From Larimichthys crocea (Eukaryota > Chordata > Actinopteri > Sciaenidae): a stretch of DNA of 64,000 nt. The position numbers were made by a program, and so were the translations under genes. Shown one piece after another: positions 50,382 through 59,672 of the stretch. Location of the stretch: the NCBI RefSeq assembly GCF_000972845.2, contig NC_040032.1, positions 3,429,073 through 3,493,072 of the forward strand, in the 5' to 3' direction. Position 1 is the first letter of the stretch; every line of letters begins with the position of its first letter. The notes below the pieces were generated by a model. It worked only from the letters and a program-made list of their open reading frames with translations, did no database searches and was not told the DNA's origin.

Positions 50382-51819
50382 GTAAGAAAATTATAATTGA
50401 ACATTTTATTCGATACTTTGTGCAGAACAAATGCAATTCAAATGACCTCTGTTATATCAGTGTTGGGGCAGCCCACTTTTAAACCCTCTGCAGAAATTCG
50501 GTGATGTATGTAAAAGATTGCATTTTTTAACTGCAGGATCCAGCAAAGCTTGTTGAAAATATAGTCATCAAATTTTCTATGCTGCTTAAACAATAAACAA
50601 GCTAGCCAGTGATGCTGGTAAAAGTAACAGAGCAGTTCAATATCCAGACAAAATGTAAATTTTCAGTGTGTTCGGTTTAATTTTGGCACATACTGAATAA
50701 TCCAAACTATTGGCTTGAAGCTAAGAAGAAAAATGTAGAAATTCATGATTGTTAATGCCCAAAAGGTTAATGTTGCAAAATGATTAAAATCAGCCAATGT
50801 TTTCGTCACATAGTCAGGCTTAATTTACTGACAAATTAATCTGAAAAACAGTAATTACATTCACAATCAAACCTCACAGGGTGCATCCGACGACCGGTGC
50901 TGTCAGCTCACAGGAACAGGATATGCATAATGCAGATCCTGACAAGTCATTCACGATGCATGACTTGTGAATGAACCATGATGACATGAACAGTGATGAT
51001 TAAAATTATGGACTATTGTTAAGCTTGGCTAGATGTAGCGAATAATTTCTCCTGCCACAACAAGTAGCACCCGGCCTCCTGCTGATGTTGTCTAATTGGT
51101 GGTGTGCTGAGTCTGTCCTCATATCTGTTAACAAAGATGGATTTGACAACTTGCAAACCTGAAAGTAACAAATTGTTTGCAAGCTAACAAGCTCCTCTCC
51201 GTGTTTCCCCGCTTGATCCATGACTCACGAGTTTTCAGAGAGAACTTTGCTGAGAGCCGGGGTGAAAGAGATGAGAGGATAGACATCCATAGATGTAGTT
51301 TAAAAGGCCGGAAATGTCTGTACTTTATTCTGTCTGTTTCATCGCTGGATTTTTATCTCTTTATGATGCATGGCTGAGTGAAAATAGAATATCTCCAAAG
51401 TCTCAGGTGATTTCACCACTGCTACTCCATCACAGATGATTTTTCCAGCCGTCAAACTGATGATGTTTTTTTTATCATTGAATGGTTTCTATCATTATGT
51501 CTGTTTCTCTGTGGTAATGGACAAAGTAAAAGTAAAATGCACATGGAGCATTTCTCTATTTTTTTTTTTTTACCATCCCACTTTGACAGTTTGGGGCATC
51601 AAACTTCCCTTTTTTGCATTTCAGATATAAATATGCACATATATTCTGCATGGTGGAAGACATCTAGGGAGAATACTGTGACCAAGCCTTTTCCTTTGTC
51701 ATTTTCAGTTATCTAAAACAGCATCTTGCCTCACTGGGCAGCTCAGTCAAATGTAGATGTGAGATATATGGTAGTATATTTGTTTTTTTGTTTTGTTTCT
51801 ATGAACAAGACATATTTAA

Positions 51820-53110
51820 TTTGTCAAAATTATTTCTTTTAATTCAACCTCCTACATTGTTCCCATCCATTAGCAAGCCCCCTGACAAAATCAAGTTGGT
51901 GAAAAGTTCTGTTTACAGATTTTAAGGCTCATAGCTGCAAGGTGCCTCTCCTTATAATAGCCTCCAGCTGTCTCATCAATAGCCCAATCATCTCTGCCAA
52001 ACAGATCTGTCAATATTACTTGCCCATAGCCCGTAGTCTTTATGGCTTTGAGGCAGGGTTATAGAGGTGAGGAGAAAAAAAGTTCTCCATTTATACATAA
52101 ACTGAATATCCGGTCATAGCCAGAACAGTAATTACGTTTTTTTTTTAAAAAGAATATGCTATGTCTGAGGTTAGGTTGAGGGGAAAGGCTACATCATCAT
52201 AGACATGCTGGTTAGTCAATGCAAGTCGAGGAAGCTTGCTCAGGTTGTTAAGTCCATACACGTCCTAACAACTTGACAGCATCAAAACACCTATGTTTAT
52301 ATGTCATAACAGGGATTGATTAAGGTCTTTTTCAGATGGTTGATATGTACTGAAAAATCCCAAAGGCTGCAATTATAAATCTAGAAACAACTCAGGCATG
52401 TTCCTTTTTTGTGTCTCTGTCTTGAAATTGCCAGGTTGGAAAATATCTGTCAAGACAATTATCATTTTGTGTGAAGTGTCAATACAGACAATTCATGAAG
52501 CTTGGGTCAATTAGTGGTGAGACCTCGAGGGCTCTCTCTTTTTTCTTTTTTCTTTTTCTCCCTTTGGAAAACGTTTGAATCCTCTGTCTTCTTCTTCTGC
52601 TTCCCCTCACTTTCAAAAGGTAGCTAACTTTGGCAACTCTGATGAAAGAGTGATAAATGTGCTAATTTATGGCCTCTGCTCTCTTTGGATATTATGAAGG
52701 AACACATTTTCTGATGAAACCACTTTGAAACTGAAGTAATGTTCTCGTAAGAGCATTCACAATGAGAGCAACCATTGCCCCCAACCCCACCCACAAACTT
52801 TAGTTTAGATGTTGAATATAGTAATCAAAGGGCAAGGTAACTTTCTTGAGATGTGGATGGAGGGTGGGATGGATAGATGGATAGATGGATAGATGGAGAG
52901 ATAAAGACAGAGAGGAAGAGAGAGAATTAAAACTCAGCATCTGACCTCAACTGTGTGCAAGGAAATCCACCTTTTCAGGTTCAAAGAGCTAATGAATATA
53001 AATGAAAGGCATCGACAAAAATGAATTGGCTGTAGATTAAAGATCAGACCCATCTGTAATTGTGATTATGCATGCATTCGCCCCATCGAACAGATGAAAG
53101 ATATCAATCG
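51820..53110. other. noncoding DNA, possibly with conserved elements
   Basis: No gene seen. Much of this stretch is unusually free of simple repeats except a GGATAGAT microsatellite (52869-52902). It contains motif-dense blocks such as CTAATTTATGGCC, AGCTAATGAATATAAATG and AATTGTGATTATGCATGC that would suit enhancers. This is a guess from composition only. Confidence 0.2.
52869..52902. repeat. GATG/GATA microsatellite
   Basis: Alternating GGATAGAT units, about four copies. Confidence 0.9.
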
Positions 53111-53198
53111 ATGGCAAGCATCAGCACTTTCTGGATTTTAAAGGCCAATAACCTGTCCTCTTTTCCTCTCTCTCCTGGCAGGCTTAGAAGCTCCCCTT

Positions 53199-53200
<2 letters not shown>

Positions 53201-53289
<89 letters not shown>
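53201..53289. repeat. (TG)44 microsatellite
   Basis: Uninterrupted TG run of about 89 bases, the longest microsatellite in the window. It follows a pyrimidine tract ending in CTCTCTCCTGGCAG, so an apparent acceptor here is not taken as evidence of an exon. Confidence 0.98.
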
Positions 53290-53293
<4 letters not shown>

Positions 53294-53871
53294 ACATACT
53301 TATGCAAAACATCAGGGCTAAAGCGTTTGTGGCCATCTTTGCTGTTCGCTTTTGACTATTGTACAGTGCCAGCCATGTTGTGTGGTTATATTAAACATCC
53401 TTGTGGAACAATTCCAGTTATCTTTTTATGCATTTAAAGTCTCCGTAAAATAATTAAAAACCTTTTCCATGTAATACTGTATATTTATACTTTATATTTA
53501 TGCATACCAGGAGTCGTACATAAACGTTGACCGTTGTTGAATCTCAAATGCAGTGGGTTTAAGAATGAGAGCTAATTTGGTGTAAAAATTTGTACCTCTC
53601 TTCCTTTTTTCCCCCATTATTTTATCTTGCAGTGTTTTTAAACAACTTATTTTTCCTCTGCTTACTATCTTTCCATCACATTTTAGATCAGAACTAATCA
53701 CGGATGTAGGCACATGCTACGTACACGAACGTGAGACAGATGAACAGAATATTACGGAAAATGCAAAACTTATTCCAATTTTCGTTCGAGTGATCTCACT
53801 GTTTATTTTCATTTACCACTTTGAAGTATTTAAATTGTATAGTATGTCTTTACAATCATTTACTTCTGTTA

Positions 53872-53906
53872 AAATATAAATATATATATATTTTATATAT
53901 ATATTC
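53872..53906. repeat. AT-rich palindromic tract
   Basis: TATAAATATATATATATTTT followed by ATATATATAT, largely self-complementary. Likely an unstable AT repeat. Confidence 0.7.
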
Positions 53907-54103
53907 CAGAGTTGCCTCCACTTACCACTAGAGAGAGGTCACACACCAACTGAGTTGGATGTATCATAGTTTGTGATAGATAGTGATATACAGAAGTAAA
54001 AACTTGACAATCTTTTGATTATGGAAACAAAATACTTTTAATTAATTATGGTTTTAACTGTTCTAGTTGCAGCATTTCACACTATTCCATTGCTATGTAC
54101 ATT

Positions 54104-54213
54104 TTAAAGGACCAATATGATTTAGTGGCATCTAGCTGTGAGATTGCAGCAATTATTTTTAGGTAATTATACACTTTTGAACACATTGTAAATCTTACAC
54201 ACCGGACTTTTAA
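54104..54213 (-). mobile_element. MITE-like DNA element, internally deleted copy 2
   Basis: Same family as 48160-48457 but in the opposite orientation and shortened to 110 bases. Reverse-complemented it starts TTAAAAGTCCGGTGTGTAAG, contains AGTGTATAATTACCTAAAAA (copy 1 has AGTGTATAATGACCTGAAAA), then TGCCACTAAATC and ends in GGTCCTTTAA. TTAA lies at both ends. The centre of the family is deleted, joining both ends directly. Confidence 0.75.
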
Positions 54214-54559
54214 GTCAATAGTCATGGATTACAGATGAAACAAGCAAAAGATGATAGAGGACATATACTTAAATATTTATCCTGTTTTAAAATGTAAGAG
54301 AAAAAAAAAAGCAAAAGAAAAAAGACATTGACCTAATGAAAGTATATCAAAGATATTGAAAAGCATCTATCAAAGGTATTCTGGTTTGAAGACGCTGCAC
54401 ATAAATCTCTTGCTGAGCATGAGTCATACATGTAAATGTGTGTGTGTGTCTGCGTGAATATCGGCCTCTGTCAGTCTGCCAGCAGGACTTGCTGATCAGC
54501 AGGACCAGTGATGGGTTAAATACCCCATGTCTTGGTACTTTGATCTAACTGCTGACAGT

Positions 54560-54745
54560 CGGAGATGGTTGGGTGGTGTGGAGGATGTCAACTTTGGAGA
54601 TGAAGGGAAAGAACAGGAAGGGGGAGGTAGATATGGAGGCTGATGAGAGGGAAAGCGGTGAGAAGAGACACGGTGCTTGAGGGAGGGAGAAAGTGCTGCA
54701 ATGCAGATGGAGAGATGAGAGGGAGCAACACATAAGAGAGACATT
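54560..54745. repeat. purine-rich tract
   Basis: About 185 bases dominated by G and A on the plus strand (GGGAAAG, GAGGGAGGGAG). Minus-strand frames through it are serine- and proline-rich for this reason only. Confidence 0.6.
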
Positions 54746-55222
54746 AAAGCACCAGGAAATCATTGTAATGGTGTCTTTAATCCTGTTACACTAGGTAGGG
54801 TTTTCAGGTAAGACGACTGAAGATCTGTAATACCCCTAATCATACACCAGACAACAAAAGTGTTTGATGAATGAAAATTAGGCTTTTGCTAAGTTTAGAT
54901 GCATACCATTGGTCAGAAAAAAAGGGCTAAATTTGGCCTGAGGATGGCAGGGCACTAGACAAAAGGTCATGTTACTTATGAAAACGGCCGTCATGCATAT
55001 TCCATTTGGCTCAATCTTCATTGGTGTAAGCTAAAGTTATTTATTGCCAGGAATTATAATTAATAATACAACAGAAAGAGTTGAGGCACACTACAAGGAA
55101 AGCAAAGGGCAAGCTTTAAAAATCATCTTTTCAATCAAACTTAAGTTAAGGTAGTTCCTCAAATTGGATCCTGTGGATTGAAGGGCTGGTGCAGCTCTAA
55201 TCGGGTTCCTCCATTTCTCCAG

Positions 55223-55269
55223 GAAGTGATGACGAAGACGGCCACGCTTCATCAGCTCGAAGCAACATG
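55223..55269 (+). CDS. candidate coding micro-exon (unidentified gene)
   Basis: The acceptor GTTCCTCCATTTCTCCAG and the donor GTAAGC after CAACATG are both near consensus and enclose 47 bases that are CpG- and GC-rich in an AT-rich setting. In the frame that starts after two bases it reads SDDEDGHASSARSNM, an acidic then Ser/Arg-rich linker typical of alternatively spliced exons in signalling or neuronal proteins. It would enter with one base of a codon from the previous exon and leave in phase 0. No neighbouring exon in matching phase was found and no protein is recognised. Of the exon-like segments here it has the best splice grammar. Confidence 0.33.
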
Positions 55270-56099
55270 GTAAGCTTGCTGGCATGCTGTGTAAGCTTTA
55301 AGTTTTAGTTTTAGAGCCATCCTGTAGTGAAATCAAGTGTTTGACAGGTGGAAATTTGACATGGCCGAGCCACTAGCATACTTTAAGTCTTATCAGCTTA
55401 AATCATGAAGTGGAGAAGCAACAGAAAAGAGTGTCCCCACCTCTTGAGACTGAGAAGCCATATTAAACGTCTTTTCTCAAATTAAATTCTGCTGGCAGGT
55501 TCGGTCACTGACAGGAAATCATCTCTGTTCAGAGGAAGTGATCAATCAAAACCTGACAGTAAAATAAAAACACTGTCTTATGAATGGTAACGCACGAGTA
55601 CGCTGTCTGGAAAATGTCTGTCACCGTCAACGTTAGGTACTCGACCTCTGTCACTTTGATATCCTTTGGAGCGGGATGGTAAACATGAGTGTGATGTGAA
55701 TGTTACATAATTTCTGGGAATAGCAATTCATTTATGAAACACTTACCACTGTTTTTATTCTCTGATATCTAAAGTTCCATGTGTTGTCATGCGAGTTTCA
55801 TCTTATTTTTTAATTTGAGATAAAGATTCTTATTTCTTTGAACAAACCTCTTTGGTACCTTGGGCTTATTAACCCCTTTTTAAAGTTCTATAACTTGTGA
55901 CATTATTATTAAACACTGACATGTTTCCCTAGTTCCTGATAAGTTTTGAAATAACATTTCTGGATTGACATTTGGCAGTTTAGATAACTTTATATAATCT
56001 CAGTTTCATAGTATAATGTGTTTTCATGTTTATATTTCTCCTCTGCTTTGTTCTGGGACTTTTGCTTCTGGAAAAGTTTTCACAAAGGATCATTAAAGA

Positions 56100-56250
56100 T
56101 TCATCTCATCTTCATAGAGGAAAAGTCAGACAGAGAACAATACAGAAAAAGACGCAGAGGAAAATAGGACAAGACAGAAAAGGGAAAGAAATGCAGAGAC
56201 TGAGAAGCAGGCAGGCAGACAAATAGATAAAACAGCCCAACCGACCAATC
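56100..56250. repeat. purine-rich tract
   Basis: AGAGAAC-, GAAAAAGA- and GGCAGGCAGAC-type sequence, strongly purine-biased on the plus strand, without a regular unit. Open frames on both strands are compositional. Confidence 0.5.
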
Positions 56251-58076
56251 TAAAAAACAGATGCTTTCTCCTCCATTCTCCACGTCCTATCTAGCTGTGT
56301 GCTCTCCAGGCCCAGTCTTCAAAGCCACAGCAGGAGGTGACACTCTCAGCCCTACTCCCTGGCTTCTGTATAAAACCTCCCCTGTCTATTTACCTTCTAC
56401 AGGGATTACACTCAACACTCATCTTTCACATGCGGCTCGTTTGGGCAAATCCCTCCTGTGTCTGTCTGGCTCAATCACTGTGTGCTTGCATGTTTGTGTG
56501 TGTGTGTGAATGGGACTGAGTGAGAAGAGAACAATTGTGTTTGTCTGTGTATATTCGTCATGGTGGTTTCATTTCTACCTGTGAGGCCACTTTCATCCGC
56601 AAGTGTGTTATCTGGCATAGATAGCATTTTATTCCTGTTGGTGACTCTATACTCTGTGACTGTCTTGGCAGCCACATTAGAAAGAACAGGACAAGTAGAC
56701 TGATCATTATGGAGATTGGGTCCATGGTGAATTGTAGGAGGGTTATTTTTCTTTAATAAATCTCTTGATTTGCCATTACTTAATTAGTTGGGTAAGTCGG
56801 TAGGAGTAAAATTTGACAAAACATTAAACTTTTTTTTCTGAATACTTGCTCTAAATTTCAGGTCAGAAAGATAAATCAGTTTCCTTTTAGTATAAAAATT
56901 AATTAAGCAGACCTGCTGAATTAACTGAGTGAACAACAATATCGTCATCACAGAATTCTGACTTGTGCATGCTTCCAGCAGAGCTGTGTGACAGATGCCG
57001 GGAGATTTTTGCAATCTACACTCTTGTGTAATGTACACTGTTATTTACTGTATCATCTTCTATTACACTCCCTTATCTACTTTTACATGACAGATACATC
57101 AACTTATTTGTAATTTACATTAAATAATGTTTCTGTAGAGTAAACAGGTCTGCCTGGCTGAGAAGAGAACCCTTTTATGAAAGCCAAAATGCTTGGCTTT
57201 GAAATACTGCTGTAAAAGCATATTTGCCTCAGGCAACTTACAACCGCATCGAGCAGTTTGATTGAAAATGTTTGATGCGCCTCATTTATATCACACTTGC
57301 TTAAATGTGGAAAGTTTTGCAATATCAACCTGTGTTTGTGTTTAAAAGTCACCCTTGCTTATCTAACTTACCTTGGTGCGAAACATGGCACCACTGGGAC
57401 TAAAGACCAGCTGTGGTTAGCTGAATGCCAGGCTTTGTCAATGGCAAAATGGCAGCATTGTTTAGAGTGGAGATGCACTGTTTTCACAGTGAGGGGGTGG
57501 TTTCCACCACTACTATGTGCCTCCCCGAGGAAGAAGATGATTTATGTAGACTAGAGACAATACCTCTTTTGGCTCACACTTTTGTTGGTAAGGCAGGACG
57601 TCTTCAAATTATGAAAATCCACTGTTGAGACCATCAGTATTCAGTATCCAGTTCCACTGGCCCTCCTTGTTGTACCAACCATCTGCTGCAGGGTGCTTGA
57701 AATGCAGCAATGGCAGCAAAGCCAGTTTTCATCACTCCTAGGGTTAGGTTGACACGAACTGGAACTTTTTGGCAATGTCATGACGTAAGCTTTTAAAAGT
57801 TTGATTACTTTTGGTTGAAGGTTATAAGATCTCCTGGCCTCTCCCCAGTTACCAATGGGATATTTTGAGCATGTAGTGACCAACTCACCATTAAAGAGAA
57901 TTTACTGATAGTTTCTGAATACAAGGGAGCACTTCCAGGATGTATATTTAACTGTGAAAGAGGCATGGCTAGCTTGGGATTGCTTTTCATTGCCTGAATC
58001 CTAAGAAGGACACCCTTGTGCATCTGGGATTGTCTGGAGGAGCTGTGCAGACTATCTGAGATGCATCTGTTCAATT

Positions 58077-58078
<2 letters not shown>

Positions 58079-58121
<43 letters not shown>

Positions 58122-58132
58122 ATATATATAAA
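58079..58132. repeat. (TA)n microsatellite
   Basis: TA alternation of about 40 bases (58081-58119), a TTG interruption, then another ATATATATA. It sits about 110 bases before the hAT insertion. Confidence 0.95.
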
Positions 58133-58473
58133 GGCAAGGGTCTTCATGGTATTAAGAAAAGATGTTGATTCATTGAGCTGATCCAGAAGTTCTGTGCTCG
58201 AGCTTCTGTTCATCTGCTATCACCCCATTACATGAAGGGTCTAGAGCAGGGGTCGGCAACCTTTAACACCAAAAGAGCCATTTGAACCCGGTTTCCACAA
58301 AAAAAACCCCACTGAGTGCCGCAAATACTTTTTGACATCTAAAATGGAGAAAAAACGCATTTATTAGAAAGTAAAAAATAAACATACACTTATTAGTGCT
58401 TTGACTACCCTTTTGAAGATGGGCTATAAAGTGTTACTTATGAAATCCACAAAGTGCTACAGAGAAAATTAAA

Positions 58474-58593
58474 TTAAATTTCTAATGAACACATTTTGAA
58501 CATTCTGAGTTCTTGAAAAGCAAATGAGTCTGCCCAGACATCATTGAACGATCTATTTTCCTCTGATATTTTTCTTTTTTTAGATTTCTCCAT
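58474..58593 (-). pseudogene. hAT transposase N-terminal stub
   Basis: The methionine codon at 58593-58591 begins MEKSKKRKISEENRSFNDVW, followed by ADSFAF. This is the pattern of a basic nuclear-targeting start plus the aromatic lead-in to a BED-type zinc finger, as in hAT transposases and their domesticated GTF2IRD2-like relatives (family knowledge; match by eye). After about 26 residues the similarity stops, in unrelated ELRMFKMCSLEI and a stop, so the DNA-binding zinc finger, the RNase H-like core and the dimerisation domain are deleted. An open frame continues upstream of this Met to 58680, but the family start is the Met given here. It cannot encode an active enzyme. Confidence 0.7.
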
Positions 58594-58803
58594 ATCTGGC
58601 CTTGTTGGGGTTGAAAGTTGGGATAGCGTTCGGGTGGGAATACCGGCTTTCGCCAGTATGACGTTTATTTTGAGCGACAAAAAACAATAAAATATACTTA
58701 TTTTATTAATATTTTAATATTTAATATTTCAAGATCGCATCAAGATCTTCCAATTTAGAACTAAAACACTAAAACAATAACTAACACAAATAAAATACAC
58801 ATA

Positions 58804-59566
58804 CTGTATTTTCACGACCATAAGGCGCACCGTACGAAAAGGCGCGGTCTACACACACATATGGCGCACCGCCTTACAACATCACACACACAAGCATACA
58901 AGTGTGTGTATTTAAAAATAGAGCGGGAGCAAAACTGAGTTTGATTGTGCTTTATTTAAGTCTTTATTACAAAGTACTAACATTTTTTAAGCACATTACC
59001 ACAGCACACATTACCGGTAATCTTCATTAATCAAACCCATCGAAGTCCTCATCCTCCGTTTCTGAGTTAAACAGCTGCGCTAAATCAAATATGCCAGTTC
59101 TACTTTCTTCGCTGTCAGAGTCACTTTCCGTGCCGTGCGGCCCCTCGGAAATGATGCCGGCTTTTGCGAAAGCTCGAACAACAGTGCCAGTAGACACGTT
59201 AGCCGACGCATCTACAATCCATCCGCAAACCGTGTCGTAACTTGCCCGGCGCTGCCTTCCACTCTTTGTGAAACTGTGGTCTCCATCGGTCATCCATCGC
59301 TCCCACGCCGCTCGCAGCCTTACTTTGAACGGCCGGTTCACACCGATGTCCAGCGGTTGGAGTTCCTTTGTCAGACCTCCTGGAATAACAGCAAGTGCAG
59401 CGTTCATTTGTTTCACCCTCTTTTTTCACATCGGCTGTGAGATGGGCACGTTGTTCTCAACACAGGTTTAACAACACACATAGGGCGCACTGCACTATAG
59501 GACGCGCCGCACATTTTGTAAAAAATATAAGACGTTTATATGCGCCTTATGGTCGTGAAAATACGG
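58804..59566 (-). mobile_element. pogo/Tigger-like DNA transposon nested inside the hAT element
   Basis: A 763-bp element flanked by TA on both sides (58802-58803 and 59567-59568), the target duplication of the Tc1/mariner-pogo superfamily. The ends are inverted repeats: the left reads CTGTATTTTCACGACCATAA, then GGCGCA. The right, reverse-complemented, differs by one base in 26 (C at position 2). Further inside, both ends carry repeated GGCGCAC / GCGCC motifs. The near-perfect ends indicate a fairly recent insertion. It lies in what was the hAT element's 5' part, so hAT landed first. It carries the C-terminal part of a transposase on the minus strand. Confidence 0.9.
59027..59458 (-). pseudogene. 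pogo-type DDE transposase, C-terminal fragment
   Basis: The main frame (59027-59416) is 129 codons. It contains IPGGLTKELQPLDIG, then VNRPFK, LRAAWERWM and VCGWIVDA, the end of the DDE_1 endonuclease domain of pogo/Tigger transposases and of domesticated POGK/TIGD proteins (family knowledge). The acidic tail TESDSDSEES and DEDFDGFD before the stop is usual for the family. Just upstream another frame reads RAHLTADVKK, the block that normally precedes it directly, so a single-base frameshift sits near 59405-59420. The N-terminal CENPB-type DNA-binding domains and the first catalytic aspartates are absent, so the element is not self-mobile. Confidence 0.85.
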
Positions 59567-59672
59567 TAAATACTTTTTTAAAGTAATTTATTTTCCCAAG
59601 CCACTCGGAGCCGCAGTGTAAGGATGAAAGAGCCGGCTCCGGAGCCGCAGGTTGCCGACCCCTGGTCTAGAG

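Larger units (their letters stand above)
58239..59672 (-). mobile_element. hAT DNA transposon, internally deleted, with target-site duplication
   Basis: The element spans 58247-59664. Both ends read CAGGGGTCGGCAACCT inward, a perfect 16-bp terminal inverted repeat of hAT type. It is flanked by an exact 8-bp duplication GTCTAGAG (58239-58246 and 59665-59672), the hallmark length for hAT insertion. Subterminal AGAGCCGGCTCCGGAGCCGC and GAGCCATTTGAACCCG blocks are typical of a widespread fish family that I recognise. Coding direction is minus: the stub of the transposase start lies at 58474-58593. Without the nested pogo element it would be about 650 bases long, a deletion derivative that needs an active relative to move. 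Confidence 0.92.

Noticed and set aside
52501..52620. TTTTTTCTTTTTTC-type tract with apparent acceptor sites
   Set aside because: Low-complexity pyrimidine DNA generates acceptor-like sites by chance.
53182..53205. Strong acceptor-like CTCTCTCCTGGCAG before the TG repeat
   Set aside because: The following 18 bases run straight into the microsatellite, so no plausible exon exists.
53072..53437. 121-codon plus-strand frame with poly-Val/Cys
   Set aside because: It reads through the (TG)44 microsatellite; the same applies to frames at 10.2-10.5, 13.8-14.1 and 47.3-47.5 kb.
59135..59586. Plus-strand frames across the pogo fragment
   Set aside because: Shadows of the minus-strand transposase fragment.
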